A model generated the notes under the pieces. It did no database searches. It was not told where the DNA came from and saw nothing but the letters and a program-made list of their open reading frames with translations. A stretch of 64,000 nt of DNA from Nocardia sp. NBC_00565 (lineage in GTDB: Bacteria > Actinomycetota > Actinomycetes > Mycobacteriales > Mycobacteriaceae): assembly GCF_036345915.1 (NCBI RefSeq), contig NZ_CP107785.1, positions 7,874,001-7,938,000 on the forward strand, in the 5' to 3' direction. The position numbers and the translations under genes are program-made. Below, piece by piece: positions 42,556 through 51,518 of this stretch (the first letter of the stretch is position 1; the number at the start of each line of letters is the position of its first letter).

Positions 42556-43698
42556 TCAGTGTTCGGTGGTGTGTGGGGCGCGGGTTGCTATTCGGCTTGC
42601 TGCTAGTGCTGCTGTGGCGATGGTGCACAGTGCACCCAGCATCATGGCCGACGCCTCCCCCGGCACCAGGACATGTAGTTGCGAGCCGACCGTGACGGCG
42701 GCGACCGGTACGCCGACCTGTGCTGCCGCGAGCGCGCCGAAGGCGATCGGCTGTCCCGCGACCCGAGTCGCCAGGTGCACCAGCACCGCACCCGCGCCGA
42801 GTACGAGGCCGAGCAGGATGAGACGCGGATGGTCGCCGAACTCGCGCAGGTTGAGCCTGGCACCGAGCCAGACGAAGAAGAGCGGCCCGAGGAAACCGTC
42901 GTTGATGGCGAACAGTTGGCGCGCGACTCGACGCGGTTCGCCGATACCGGCGACCGCGAGCCCGGCGGCGAATCCGGCGAGCATGATCGACACCTGGGTC
43001 TGGGTTGCCAATGCGCACAGGGCGAACAGCGCCGCGAGACTGACCCGCAGCTCCAGTGCGAACGCGCGATCCTCGGATAACCGATGCGCCCGGCGCCGCG
43101 CACCCGACGACTCCAACTTGCGCAGCACCAGGAACAGGACTGTCGCGGCCGCCGCCACAGCGACGGCGCCGAGTGCCGCGCGACCGGCGTTCGCCGGATC
43201 GATCACCAGCGGCAGCGCCACCACACACGCGGTATCGGCGATCGCGACCTGGGCGGTCAGGGCGAGCACCGGTTTGCCCTGCAGGCCGAGCGAGTCGATG
43301 ATCGGGAGCACCAGCGCGGCCGACGAGGATGCCATCAGTACCGCGTAGACCGCGCCGTGTCCGGTATCGAACCAGCGGGCGATACCGAAACCGGCGGCGG
43401 TAGCGAGTAATCCGACCAGGACGGCGCGCACCGCACCGCTGTCGAGCGCGGTACGCACGGCCGGGTCGCGCACCGGGACATGGGTGCCCGCGACGAACAT
43501 GACGACGGCGAACCCCATATCGGCGAGGAAACTGAATATCGGGTCCGCGGTGTGCAGGACGCCGAAGCCGGTGGCGCCGAAGACGATGCCCGCGAGCAGT
43601 TCGCCGAGGAGCACCGGGATGTGCCAGGCCTGCCGTAGCGCGAGCAGCGGCCCGCACAGTCCGAGCGTGATGACCAGGGCGAGGGTGGAGAAGGTCAT
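42556..43698 (-). CDS. CPA2-family cation/proton antiporter
   Basis: A 380-aa integral membrane protein with 10-12 hydrophobic segments. It opens MTFSTLALVITLGLCGPLLA, has the entry motif HIPVLLGELLAGIVFGATGFG and the family acidic helix (AQVAIADTACVVALPLV). It resembles KefB/NhaS-type exchangers of Na+ or K+ for H+. No RCK/TrkA domain is fused. The start overlaps the preceding ParB-like stop by four bases (ATGA at 43695-43698). Confidence 0.88.
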   Translation of the reverse strand: MTFSTLALVITLGLCGPLLALRQAWHIPVLLGELLAGIVFGATGFGVLHTADPIFSFLADMGFAVVMFVAGTHVPVRDPAVRTALDSGAVRAVLVGLLATAAGFGIARWFDTGHGAVYAVLMASSSAALVLPIIDSLGLQGKPVLALTAQVAIADTACVVALPLVIDPANAGRAALGAVAVAAAATVLFLVLRKLESSGARRRAHRLSEDRAFALELRVSLAALFALCALATQTQVSIMLAGFAAGLAVAGIGEPRRVARQLFAINDGFLGPLFFVWLGARLNLREFGDHPRLILLGLVLGAGAVLVHLATRVAGQPIAFGALAAAQVGVPVAAVTVGSQLHVLVPGEASAMMLGALCTIATAALAASRIATRAPHTTEH

Positions 43699-44105
43699 CG
43701 GTGGCGCTGGGGCGGCCCTGGCATGGGGGCGATCTTCGCCGGAATGGCGATGTTCTCATCCGCCCAGTGCACCGCGCAGACACGGTGGTAGCCGTCGGCG
43801 ATCACCAACGGCACATTGCTGCGGAAGTCGCCGCGCACCAGCAGGATCGGCGAGAGCGTCTTACCGTTATTGATCTTGATCAGATCGCGGCGGACATACG
43901 GATTCTCGGCCGAGACCAGCTCCAATCGGGCGGCTCGCAGGATGTCCTTGGCCTTCTTGTGCACAATCGGAGCGGTGCGCAGATCCGCGATCACCGCGTC
44001 GACGACCTCAGGCGCGGCGAGCAGCTCGAGGTAGTCCGCGGCCGCCGGGTAGTCGTGCTCCTCCGGCTCGTCCTTCCAGGTCACGGAGATGATTTCGGTC
44101 GCCAT
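43695..44105 (-). CDS. ParB/sulfiredoxin-like hypothetical protein
   Basis: A 136-aa protein. The middle has NNGKTLSPILLVRGDFRSNV followed by PLVIADGYHRVCAVHWADEN, with the D-G-Y/H-R turn of the ParB-nuclease/sulfiredoxin fold. The N-terminus (VTWKDEPEEHDYPAAADYLE) is helical. ParB-fold proteins can be nucleases, NTPases or CTPases. Its overlap with the antiporter gene suggests a functional link such as regulation of or partnership with the exchanger. No further function assigned. Confidence 0.6.
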   Translation of the reverse strand: MATEIISVTWKDEPEEHDYPAAADYLELLAAPEVVDAVIADLRTAPIVHKKAKDILRAARLELVSAENPYVRRDLIKINNGKTLSPILLVRGDFRSNVPLVIADGYHRVCAVHWADENIAIPAKIAPMPGPPQRHR

Positions 44106-44171
44106 CCGCCCATCATCGCGCTCGATGCGCTGGAGCTGGGGGACATCGGCCGGTGTTTCCGGTGCGGGCTG

Positions 44172-45845
44172 CTAGGTCAGGCGCCCCGCGCCATAGAGTG
44201 CCCGGCATTCGCCGCGGCGCAGCTTGCCGCTGGAGGTCTTCGGGATTCGGCCCGGTTCGACCAGGACGACGGCTCCCGGTGTGACCTCGTGCGTGGCCGC
44301 TATGGCGTTGCGTATCCGGCGGGCCACTTCCGGTACCTCGGCGGTCTGGGCGTCGGCGAGTTCGGCGACCACCACCAGATCCTCGCGGTGACCGTCATCG
44401 TGCCCGAACGCGGTCACATGCCCGGCGCGCACCTCGGGCGCACAGTCCGCCACCGTGGTCTCGATATCGGCCGGATAGTGGTTGCGGCCGTCGATGATGA
44501 TGAGGTCCTTGAGCCGGCCCGCGATATAGAGCTGACCCTCGTACCAGAAGCCGAGATCGCCAGTGCGCAGCCAGGATTCGTTGCTGCCGGACAGGGTGGC
44601 CCGGAAACTCACCGCGGTGGCGACCGGATCGTTGTAGTACCCGGAGCAGACATTGGGCCCGCTGACCCAGATCTCGCCGACGGTGCCCTCGGCGATCTCG
44701 ATCCGCTCGGTCGGATCCACTACAGCGACTAGCTGACCTGCGGGCATGCCACAGCCGACGAGGGGAACGCCTTCCTGCGCGGTCTGCGCCCGGCCTCGTG
44801 CCAGGGCGGCACGATCGAATCGATGCGCGACGGGTTCGTCCAGCTCACCGCAGATGGTGACCGGCAGGGTCGCCTCGGCCAGTCCGAATCCCGGCGTGTG
44901 TGCGTGGTGCCGGAATCCGTGGGCGGTAAAGATTTCGGTGAAGTCGGTCAGCACATCGGCGCGGATCGGTTCGGCCCCGTTCAACAGTGTGTCGAGATCG
45001 GACAGGTCCAGACCTTCGCGTTCCTCGCGGGTGGTCGCCGAGAGCGCAAGGGCCAAGCCGAAATTCGGGCCGCCGGTGGTGCCGGCACGGTAGTCGCTGA
45101 GGGCGCGCAGCCAGCGGATCGGGCGTTTCACGAAATCCGCCGGGGCCATTGTCACGCCGTGCACGCCCGAGTAGAGCGGCAATGAAAGGGCCAGGACCAG
45201 ACCCATATCGTGGAAGAACGGCAGCCACGACACCATCGGTTTCGTGCGCGCCGCGGGTACCGCGTGCCACAACTGATCCAGTGCCGCAGCGAGATTCGCG
45301 TGGGTCACCTCGACTCCGGCCGGAGTCTTGGTCGATCCGGAGGTGTATTGCAGGTAGGCCGGATCCATTCGGACGTCATCGATGGCGGGGTCCGGTGCCG
45401 TGGCATCCGGCAAGAGTTCCAGTACCCGGCCGAGCGCCGCACCGAAGAGGGCGCCGGTTGTGGTGTCGGTTGCCGAGACCAGGCTCAGTGCCGGTTGGGC
45501 ATCGGCGAGTACGCCGTCGAGTCGGGATCGGTTTCGACCGCCGGTCGGCGGAAAGAGCGGTACCGCGATGCGATTGCTGTAGAGACAGGCGAGAAAGGCG
45601 ACCACGTAGTCGATTCCATGTGCGCACAGAATCGCCACCCGGTCGCCGGGATCACTTGTCGCCCTGAGTCGTCGGGCGAGTGCGCCTGCCGCGCAGTGCA
45701 GTTGTGCATAGGTCAGCGTGACCGGCTCGCAGTCCGTTCCGCGATAACGCAATTCGGTGTAGGCAGCGCTATCGGGCTGCGTTCTGGCCCACTCGGCGAC
45801 CCGGGCGGCCAGGACATTGCGATGCGGCGTGTTGGGCGAAGTCAC
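44172..45845 (-). CDS. Fatty-acyl-AMP ligase (FadD32-like FAAL)
   Basis: A 557-aa adenylating enzyme activating a fatty acid as acyl-AMP for loading on an ACP or PKS. Motifs: AYLQYTSGSTKTPAGVEVTH, SWLPFFHDMGLVLALSLPLY, GLAEATLPVTICGE, SGPNVCSGYYND and LKDLIIIDGRNHYPADIETT. The SWLPxxHDMGL and the GFGLAEATL strings are FAAL rather than acyl-CoA-ligase type. ATG 45845 overlaps the PKS stop (ATGA). It is the last gene of the operon ACP-PKS-FAAL. Confidence 0.9.
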   Translation of the reverse strand: MTSPNTPHRNVLAARVAEWARTQPDSAAYTELRYRGTDCEPVTLTYAQLHCAAGALARRLRATSDPGDRVAILCAHGIDYVVAFLACLYSNRIAVPLFPPTGGRNRSRLDGVLADAQPALSLVSATDTTTGALFGAALGRVLELLPDATAPDPAIDDVRMDPAYLQYTSGSTKTPAGVEVTHANLAAALDQLWHAVPAARTKPMVSWLPFFHDMGLVLALSLPLYSGVHGVTMAPADFVKRPIRWLRALSDYRAGTTGGPNFGLALALSATTREEREGLDLSDLDTLLNGAEPIRADVLTDFTEIFTAHGFRHHAHTPGFGLAEATLPVTICGELDEPVAHRFDRAALARGRAQTAQEGVPLVGCGMPAGQLVAVVDPTERIEIAEGTVGEIWVSGPNVCSGYYNDPVATAVSFRATLSGSNESWLRTGDLGFWYEGQLYIAGRLKDLIIIDGRNHYPADIETTVADCAPEVRAGHVTAFGHDDGHREDLVVVAELADAQTAEVPEVARRIRNAIAATHEVTPGAVVLVEPGRIPKTSSGKLRRGECRALYGAGRLT

Positions 45846-48800
45846 AGCGCCTCATCGGATTTCGCGGCGACTCGATCGGCCAAGGCCGCACCGAGTGCGG
45901 TGATGGTCGGGTGTTCGAACAGCTCGGCGGTCGAGATCCGGATATTGAGCCGGGATTCGAGATGTCGGCGCATCTCTATTCCGAGCAGCGAGCTCAGGCC
46001 CAGATCGTTGAAATCGGCCTCCGGGTCGAGATGCTCGGAGCTGAGGTCGAGGGTGGCGGCGAGGACGGCGCGGATTGTCGTGGTGAGCGGTTCGGCCCGA
46101 TGATGCCGCGGTACGGCCGGACTCGGCGGTGCGGAAGCTGTTTTCGCGGGGTCGTCGGTGGTGAGCAGGGTGCGCAGCCGGATGGCGACCGGAGTTGGGT
46201 TCGCAGTCGGCGTGTAGTCCAGTGCGAGCAGATAGCGCTCGTCGTAACGCATGGTCTGGGCGAGCAATTCGGTGCCGCGCGAGGCATCGAAGGCGGCGAT
46301 TCCGGCGCGCCGTAAATGGACCGCGCCACCCGCGCCGTCGGCGAGCCCCGAATCCCAGACGCCCCAGCCGATACTCAGCACGCGTCGACCCGGGTGTGCG
46401 TGGGCGAGGGCGTCCATGGCGGCATTGGCACTGGCGTAGGCGGCCTGACCGGGTGCGCCGAGCGCGCCGGTGGCCGAGGAGAACAGCAGTGCGAAGTCGG
46501 TCGGATCGGCGGCGGTGAGTTCGATGACATTGCCCGCGGCGATCAGTTTCGGTGCGAACATGCGCGTGAGTTGCCGGGCGGTGATGGCGTCGAAGGCCGC
46601 ATCCTCGAGTGCCCCGGCGGCGTGCACGACACCGCGGATGGTGGAGCCGCATTCCCGAATATCGTTGAGCGCATTGGCGAGATCGTTACGATCGGCGGCA
46701 TCGCAGCGCACCACGACGATCCGATCCTCCAGTCCATCCAGGAGCGCGGGCACCGGCCGGGGCGCGCGGGTCAGCACCACCACATCCCGGGCACCGGCAT
46801 CGAGCAGCCACCGCACCGCGACCGATCCGAGCGCACCCAACCCGCCGGTGACCACGTAGGTGCCGTTGGGGTCGATGACGGTCGGCGTGATGCGCGGTCG
46901 GACGGGGACGAAACGGCGAGCGGCGACGATATCGGCGCGGATACGGAGTTCCTCGGGGAGCGCGTGGACGGATGGCTCGACGATGAGTTCACGAAGTCGC
47001 GGTACGGCGGTCTCCGCCCCGTCGGTCCATATCAGCCGTATATCGCGGCCCGACTCGAGCTGGAGCGATCGGACCAATCCGGCGACGGCCATCGGCACGG
47101 TCACGGCGGCCGGTGGCGGTTGAGTCGTCGTGCCGGAATGCCGATGGTCGGGCGGGTAATCGGGGAGGACGATCGTCAAAGAGGCGGTGGCGTCTTCGGA
47201 TTGGACACGTTGGATCAGATCGAGCACTCGTCCGGTGGCGGCGATGCTGTCGGTCCCGATCTCACCGCCGGACGCGGATTCGGTGGGCCAGACCACGACG
47301 ATAGCGGTGCGTCCGGAACGTGCGGCGAGGACGGCGGCGACGATCGGACCGGCGGCGTCCGGTTCGCGGGCGACCCGTTCGGTGGGCAGGGTGCGGTCCA
47401 GTTCCCTGGCCAGCCGGACGGCGAGTTGGGATTCCCCGATGACCAGGGCGCGCTGTGGATCCGCGGTGTGCGCACCGTCGCGACCGGTTCGGTGCTGGAG
47501 CGGTACCCACATTTCGTGGCGGAACGGGCCGACCGGCACCGCGGCTTCGGGGCATGCTCGCGATGTGGTGAAACGGATCTGCACACCGGTCAGTGCGAGC
47601 ACCGGAACGCCGTGCTGATCAGTGCCGATGATGTCACCGGTCAGCCCGCTGACGGATCGATCGCGCACGAACGCATGGGCTTCCAGCAGGACCGGCTCCG
47701 ATTCGGCCGATAGCCAGGCGGATTCGATGCCGATCGGCAGCGGGACCGCATCGGCGGGCAGATGGTCGTAGTTCGCGGCGGCGAGCAGGTGCAGGCAACC
47801 GTCGAGGGTCGCCGAGCGCTGCGGTGAGGCGGAATCGAACGAACCCACCGCACAATCGGACCCGGCCTCGATACCGCGCAGCACGCGGAAGTCGGGTCCG
47901 TACTCGAGGTGCCGCGCGCGCAACGAGGCGTAGAAATCGCCGGTCGCGATCGTCCGCATCCGCCTGCGAGCGGCCCGATTTGCATCGACCACCCGCATCC
48001 ATGCGACGATATCCGCGGGTGTGGGGTCACCGGCCAGCCGTGCCGAAGCCAGCGTACCGGCGCCTGTGACCTCCGCCTGCAGCTTTCCACCACCGATATT
48101 CCGGTAGGTGACGGCCGACAGCGCCGGCAGATCGGTCCGCTTGTGCACCACGAAGTCGGTGATCATGGTGGCCGACGTGTGCTCGGCCAGACCGAGCAAC
48201 CTGCGCAACCAGAAGACTGCCGGGACGATCGGCTCGCCCTGCACTACGTGATCGGCGAGATCATCCGCGGGGAGGTCGGATTCGGTGCCGATGACACCGG
48301 CAGCGGTCGGGCGATGGTCGACGGGCACGGATCCGGAATCGGGCGAGGTGACCAGCGGGAATCGGCGTCGAGACCACTCGCGCGGCGGCGGTGCGGCGAA
48401 CGGGCCACTCTCGGCCCAATTCACCACACGCCCTTCGACGTACAGCCTGCCCAGACACGTCGAAAATGCACCGGCCTCGTCGTCGCGGCTGGTCACCGCG
48501 TGGGCCGCGTCGGCGAAATCGGGATACTCCCGAACCGCGGGTATCAGCACCGGATGCGGCGCGATCTCCAGCACCGACGAGAACCCGTCGCCAGCGGCTC
48601 GTTCGAGCGCGGCCGCCAGTTCCACAGTTCCCGAGGCATTTTCGGCCCAGTAGCCGGCGTCCATCGCGGCCGTGGTGATGGTTTCGCCGCGCCGCGCCGT
48701 CGAATAGACCGGAACGCGTGGCACTCGCGCGGTGAGATCGTCGAGTGTGTCGACGAATTCCGGCAGCAGCTCGCGCACCTGCGGACTGTGCGCGGCGAAA

Positions 48801-51082
48801 TCCACCGCGATCCGCTGCGCGAATATCTGCCGGCGCTTGGCCCGTCGGATGAGCGCATCGATATAGCGCGCCGCGCCGGAGATCACCACCGAACGCGGGC
48901 CGTTGATCGCCGCGATCCCCACCGCCGCGTGCAGTGGTTCGACCAGCCGTGCCGCCTCGTCCGGTGCTGCCTCCAGCACCGCCATCGCGCCGCGTCCATC
49001 CAGTTGCGCCAGTATCCGGCTGCGCCGCACCGCGACTCGGGCCGCATCCGATAGCGATAACGCACCACTCACCGCCGCGGCGGCGACCTCGCCGAGGCTG
49101 TGCCCCGCCACCGCATCCGGTGCGACGCCCCACGAGCCGAGCAATTCGGCCAGCGCCACCTGGAATGCGAAGATCGCCGGTTGTACGAGTTCGGTAGTGC
49201 TGGTGCCATTGCCCGCGGCCGAACCGCCGAGCGCGAATCCATTGCGCGGCGTCCACACCCGCGTCCCGCCCGCCGCGACGAGTGCGTCGGTGGCGGCGGT
49301 CACCGCGTTGGCGAATACCGGATAGCGCGCCGCCAGCGCCCGTCCCATCTTGGGATGCTGACCGCCCTGCCCAGAGAACAGGAATAGCATCCCGCCCCGC
49401 CGCCGCACCGAACTCGCGCCGATCACGCCGGCACCGGAAACCCCGTCCGCGAGCGCCCGCAACCGTTCCACCGCGTCGCCCCGGTCGTGCACGAGCACGG
49501 CCGCGCGGGCATTTTCGGGTATCAATCGCGCTATCGCACTGGCGAATTGGCGCAGCTGCTCGCGGTCGTTCGTCTCGGCCTGCGAAGACGACCCGTTGGC
49601 CGCGGTGTGCGGATCGACTGTCGTCAGGCGGACTGAGCTCGCGCTGTCGAGTTCCTCGGCCCACCGTCGCGCCCGCGCCCGCACCTCTGCGATATCGCGC
49701 CCGGTCACCGGAATCACCACGGGCGGTGCGAAACCCCGCTGCCATCGCGGTGGCGCGATACCGCCCAGCACCACATGCGCGTTCGTCCCGCCGAACCCGA
49801 ACGAGCTGACCCCGGCAAGACGCGCGCCCACCGGCGTCCCGGTCCAGTCGACCGGCTCGGTCGGCACCCGCAGTCCGTGTTCGGCGAGTCGCAGCAGCGG
49901 ATTCTCGATGTGGAAGTTGATGGTCGCAGCGATCACACCGTGCCGGATGGACAGCGCCGCCTTGACCAAGCCGGTGATGCCCGCGGCCGCCTCCAGATGG
50001 CCGAGATTGGATTTAACCGAACCGATCCAGGTCGGCTCGACACCGTCGCCGAGCACCGCGGCGAGTGCGCCGACCTCCACCGCATCGCCCAATGGCGTTC
50101 CAGTGCCGTGACATTCGATGTACCCGGCACTGCGCGGATCGCGTTCGGCCCGGGTCCACGCGGTGCGAATGGCGTCCTGCTGGGCCCGGCCGTTCGGTGC
50201 GTACAGACCATTGGAGCGTCCGTCCGAACCGACTGCTGTGCCGAGGATTTCGGCATAGACCCGGCTCCCGTCCCGCTGCGCGTCGGCGGTGCGCTGCAGT
50301 ACCACCACGGTGCACCCGTCACTGCGGGTATAGCCGTCCGCCTCGGCGTCGAATGGCTTACAGCGCCCGTCGGGTGCGAGGAATCCGCCCTCGGCCAGGT
50401 AGTCCGCGATATGTGGCAGCAGCGTGAGATTCACCCCGCCGACGATCGCGAAGGGCACCGCGTCATCGGCCAGCAGGCGCAGTGCGAGATCGACCGCCGC
50501 CAGCGAGGACGAGCAGGCGCTGTCCACCACCAAGCTCGGTCCGTGCAGGTCGAGGACGTAGGACAGCCGGTTCGCGATGATGCTGAGTGCGGATCCGGTG
50601 ACCGCGTACGGCGCGTCGTGCCCGCCACCGCCCAGCACCGTGATGCCGTGATCGTAGGTGCTCGCCCCGAATACCACCGCGGCACCGGAACCCCTGGTGC
50701 GGTGGCCGATTCCGGCATCGTCGAGCGCCTCGACCGCGACCTCGAGCGCGAGCCGCTGCTGCGGATCCATGAGCGCGGCCTCGCGGCCCGAGATGGCGAA
50801 CCAGTCGTTATCGAAGGCGTCGACGTCGGCGAGGTACCCGCCGTGTCGCGCACCGAGGCGTCCCGGCGGCGGCGCACCGGTCGCGTCGCGGCCGTCCAGC
50901 AGCATCCGCCAGAATTCGGGCACGCCCGTCGCACCGGGTACCCGGCAGCCGATACCGATGATCGATACCGGCGGATACGGGCGGACGGAGTCGGTGTTGT
51001 TTCGAGCGACCTGCGAGCAATCGCTAGCGGTGTGGTTTCGAGCGATCTGCGAGCAATCGCTAGCGGCGTCGGCGGTGGTCAT
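45842..51082 (-). CDS. Type I polyketide synthase, one module KS-AT-DH-KR-ACP
   Basis: A 1746-aa single-module PKS. KS: Cys190 in VVDSACSSSL, His325 in ECHGTGTPLG, His362 in SNLGHLEAAAG. AT: Ser662 in AGHSLGEVAA, with FAAH at 762-765 instead of the diagnostic HAFH/YASH. DH: H945xxxG949xxxxP954 in ADHVVQGEPIVP. KR: VVTGGLGALGSVAVR with the Ser/Tyr/Asn set in FSSATGALGAPGQAAYASAN. ACP: DLGLSSLLGIEM near the end. No ER or TE is seen. The N-terminus carries a 12-aa tandem repeat. Upstream it overlaps the ACP gene stop (ATGA), downstream the FAAL start. The product would be a beta-hydroxy/unsaturated elongation of an acyl chain loaded by the FAAL. Confidence 0.92.
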   Translation of the reverse strand: MTTADAASDCSQIARNHTASDCSQVARNNTDSVRPYPPVSIIGIGCRVPGATGVPEFWRMLLDGRDATGAPPPGRLGARHGGYLADVDAFDNDWFAISGREAALMDPQQRLALEVAVEALDDAGIGHRTRGSGAAVVFGASTYDHGITVLGGGGHDAPYAVTGSALSIIANRLSYVLDLHGPSLVVDSACSSSLAAVDLALRLLADDAVPFAIVGGVNLTLLPHIADYLAEGGFLAPDGRCKPFDAEADGYTRSDGCTVVVLQRTADAQRDGSRVYAEILGTAVGSDGRSNGLYAPNGRAQQDAIRTAWTRAERDPRSAGYIECHGTGTPLGDAVEVGALAAVLGDGVEPTWIGSVKSNLGHLEAAAGITGLVKAALSIRHGVIAATINFHIENPLLRLAEHGLRVPTEPVDWTGTPVGARLAGVSSFGFGGTNAHVVLGGIAPPRWQRGFAPPVVIPVTGRDIAEVRARARRWAEELDSASSVRLTTVDPHTAANGSSSQAETNDREQLRQFASAIARLIPENARAAVLVHDRGDAVERLRALADGVSGAGVIGASSVRRRGGMLFLFSGQGGQHPKMGRALAARYPVFANAVTAATDALVAAGGTRVWTPRNGFALGGSAAGNGTSTTELVQPAIFAFQVALAELLGSWGVAPDAVAGHSLGEVAAAAVSGALSLSDAARVAVRRSRILAQLDGRGAMAVLEAAPDEAARLVEPLHAAVGIAAINGPRSVVISGAARYIDALIRRAKRRQIFAQRIAVDFAAHSPQVRELLPEFVDTLDDLTARVPRVPVYSTARRGETITTAAMDAGYWAENASGTVELAAALERAAGDGFSSVLEIAPHPVLIPAVREYPDFADAAHAVTSRDDEAGAFSTCLGRLYVEGRVVNWAESGPFAAPPPREWSRRRFPLVTSPDSGSVPVDHRPTAAGVIGTESDLPADDLADHVVQGEPIVPAVFWLRRLLGLAEHTSATMITDFVVHKRTDLPALSAVTYRNIGGGKLQAEVTGAGTLASARLAGDPTPADIVAWMRVVDANRAARRRMRTIATGDFYASLRARHLEYGPDFRVLRGIEAGSDCAVGSFDSASPQRSATLDGCLHLLAAANYDHLPADAVPLPIGIESAWLSAESEPVLLEAHAFVRDRSVSGLTGDIIGTDQHGVPVLALTGVQIRFTTSRACPEAAVPVGPFRHEMWVPLQHRTGRDGAHTADPQRALVIGESQLAVRLARELDRTLPTERVAREPDAAGPIVAAVLAARSGRTAIVVVWPTESASGGEIGTDSIAATGRVLDLIQRVQSEDATASLTIVLPDYPPDHRHSGTTTQPPPAAVTVPMAVAGLVRSLQLESGRDIRLIWTDGAETAVPRLRELIVEPSVHALPEELRIRADIVAARRFVPVRPRITPTVIDPNGTYVVTGGLGALGSVAVRWLLDAGARDVVVLTRAPRPVPALLDGLEDRIVVVRCDAADRNDLANALNDIRECGSTIRGVVHAAGALEDAAFDAITARQLTRMFAPKLIAAGNVIELTAADPTDFALLFSSATGALGAPGQAAYASANAAMDALAHAHPGRRVLSIGWGVWDSGLADGAGGAVHLRRAGIAAFDASRGTELLAQTMRYDERYLLALDYTPTANPTPVAIRLRTLLTTDDPAKTASAPPSPAVPRHHRAEPLTTTIRAVLAATLDLSSEHLDPEADFNDLGLSSLLGIEMRRHLESRLNIRISTAELFEHPTITALGAALADRVAAKSDEAL
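51000..51071 (-). repeat. Two copies of a 36-bp tandem repeat in the PKS 5' end
   Basis: Copies begin at 51000 and 51036 and are nearly identical over 30 bp (one C/T change) before drifting. They encode residues 7-30 of the PKS, ASDCSQIARNHT then ASDCSQVARNNT. The core CCTGCGAGCAATCGCTAGCG also appears at 40601 in noncoding DNA with two changes. The repeat includes the dyad AGCGAT ... ATCGCT. Confidence 0.7.
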
Positions 51083-51333
51083 CGCATCGCGAGATACTCG
51101 ACAAGCTGCTCGATGTCCGGATGGTCGTAGAGGGTGGTGAGCGAAACCTCGACTCCCATGGCATCTTCCAGCCGCGCCGTCAGCCGGGCCAATTGGAGCG
51201 AGCCGAGGCCGAGATCGCTGAACGGTGCGCTGGTGCACACCGCGGCGGCATCGACATCCAGTAGGTCGGCGACGGCTGTGACGGCCGCAGTCAACAGTGC
51301 CGCGCGTTGCGAACCACCCGAGCCGAATTCCAT
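51079..51333 (-). CDS. Stand-alone acyl carrier protein
   Basis: An 84-aa ACP. ATG 51333 (MEFGSGGSQRAALL) with GGGAGG upstream replaces the longer upstream frame. The phosphopantetheine serine is in APFSDLGLGSLQLARLTARL, and the C-terminal helix III is TTLYDHPDIEQLVEYL. Its stop overlaps the PKS ATG (ATGA), so it is made with the PKS and is a likely acceptor of the acyl-AMP chain from the FAAL. Confidence 0.88.
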   Translation of the reverse strand: MEFGSGGSQRAALLTAAVTAVADLLDVDAAAVCTSAPFSDLGLGSLQLARLTARLEDAMGVEVSLTTLYDHPDIEQLVEYLAMR

Positions 51334-51518
51334 CCGACCTCCCTCGCAGTCGCCCCGAAGGCTGCTGCCCCCGCGCCGGTACCCCTGCCGATTATGCCGT
51401 AGATATCGGGCCGGACAAGGGGCACCAGGTGCGGAGCGATTGTCCTCATTTGTCCGGAATCGCGCTGGTTGTCCGGCTCTTTCGCCCCCTGGCCGCCCCG
51501 ATCGCCTACGGTGACACC

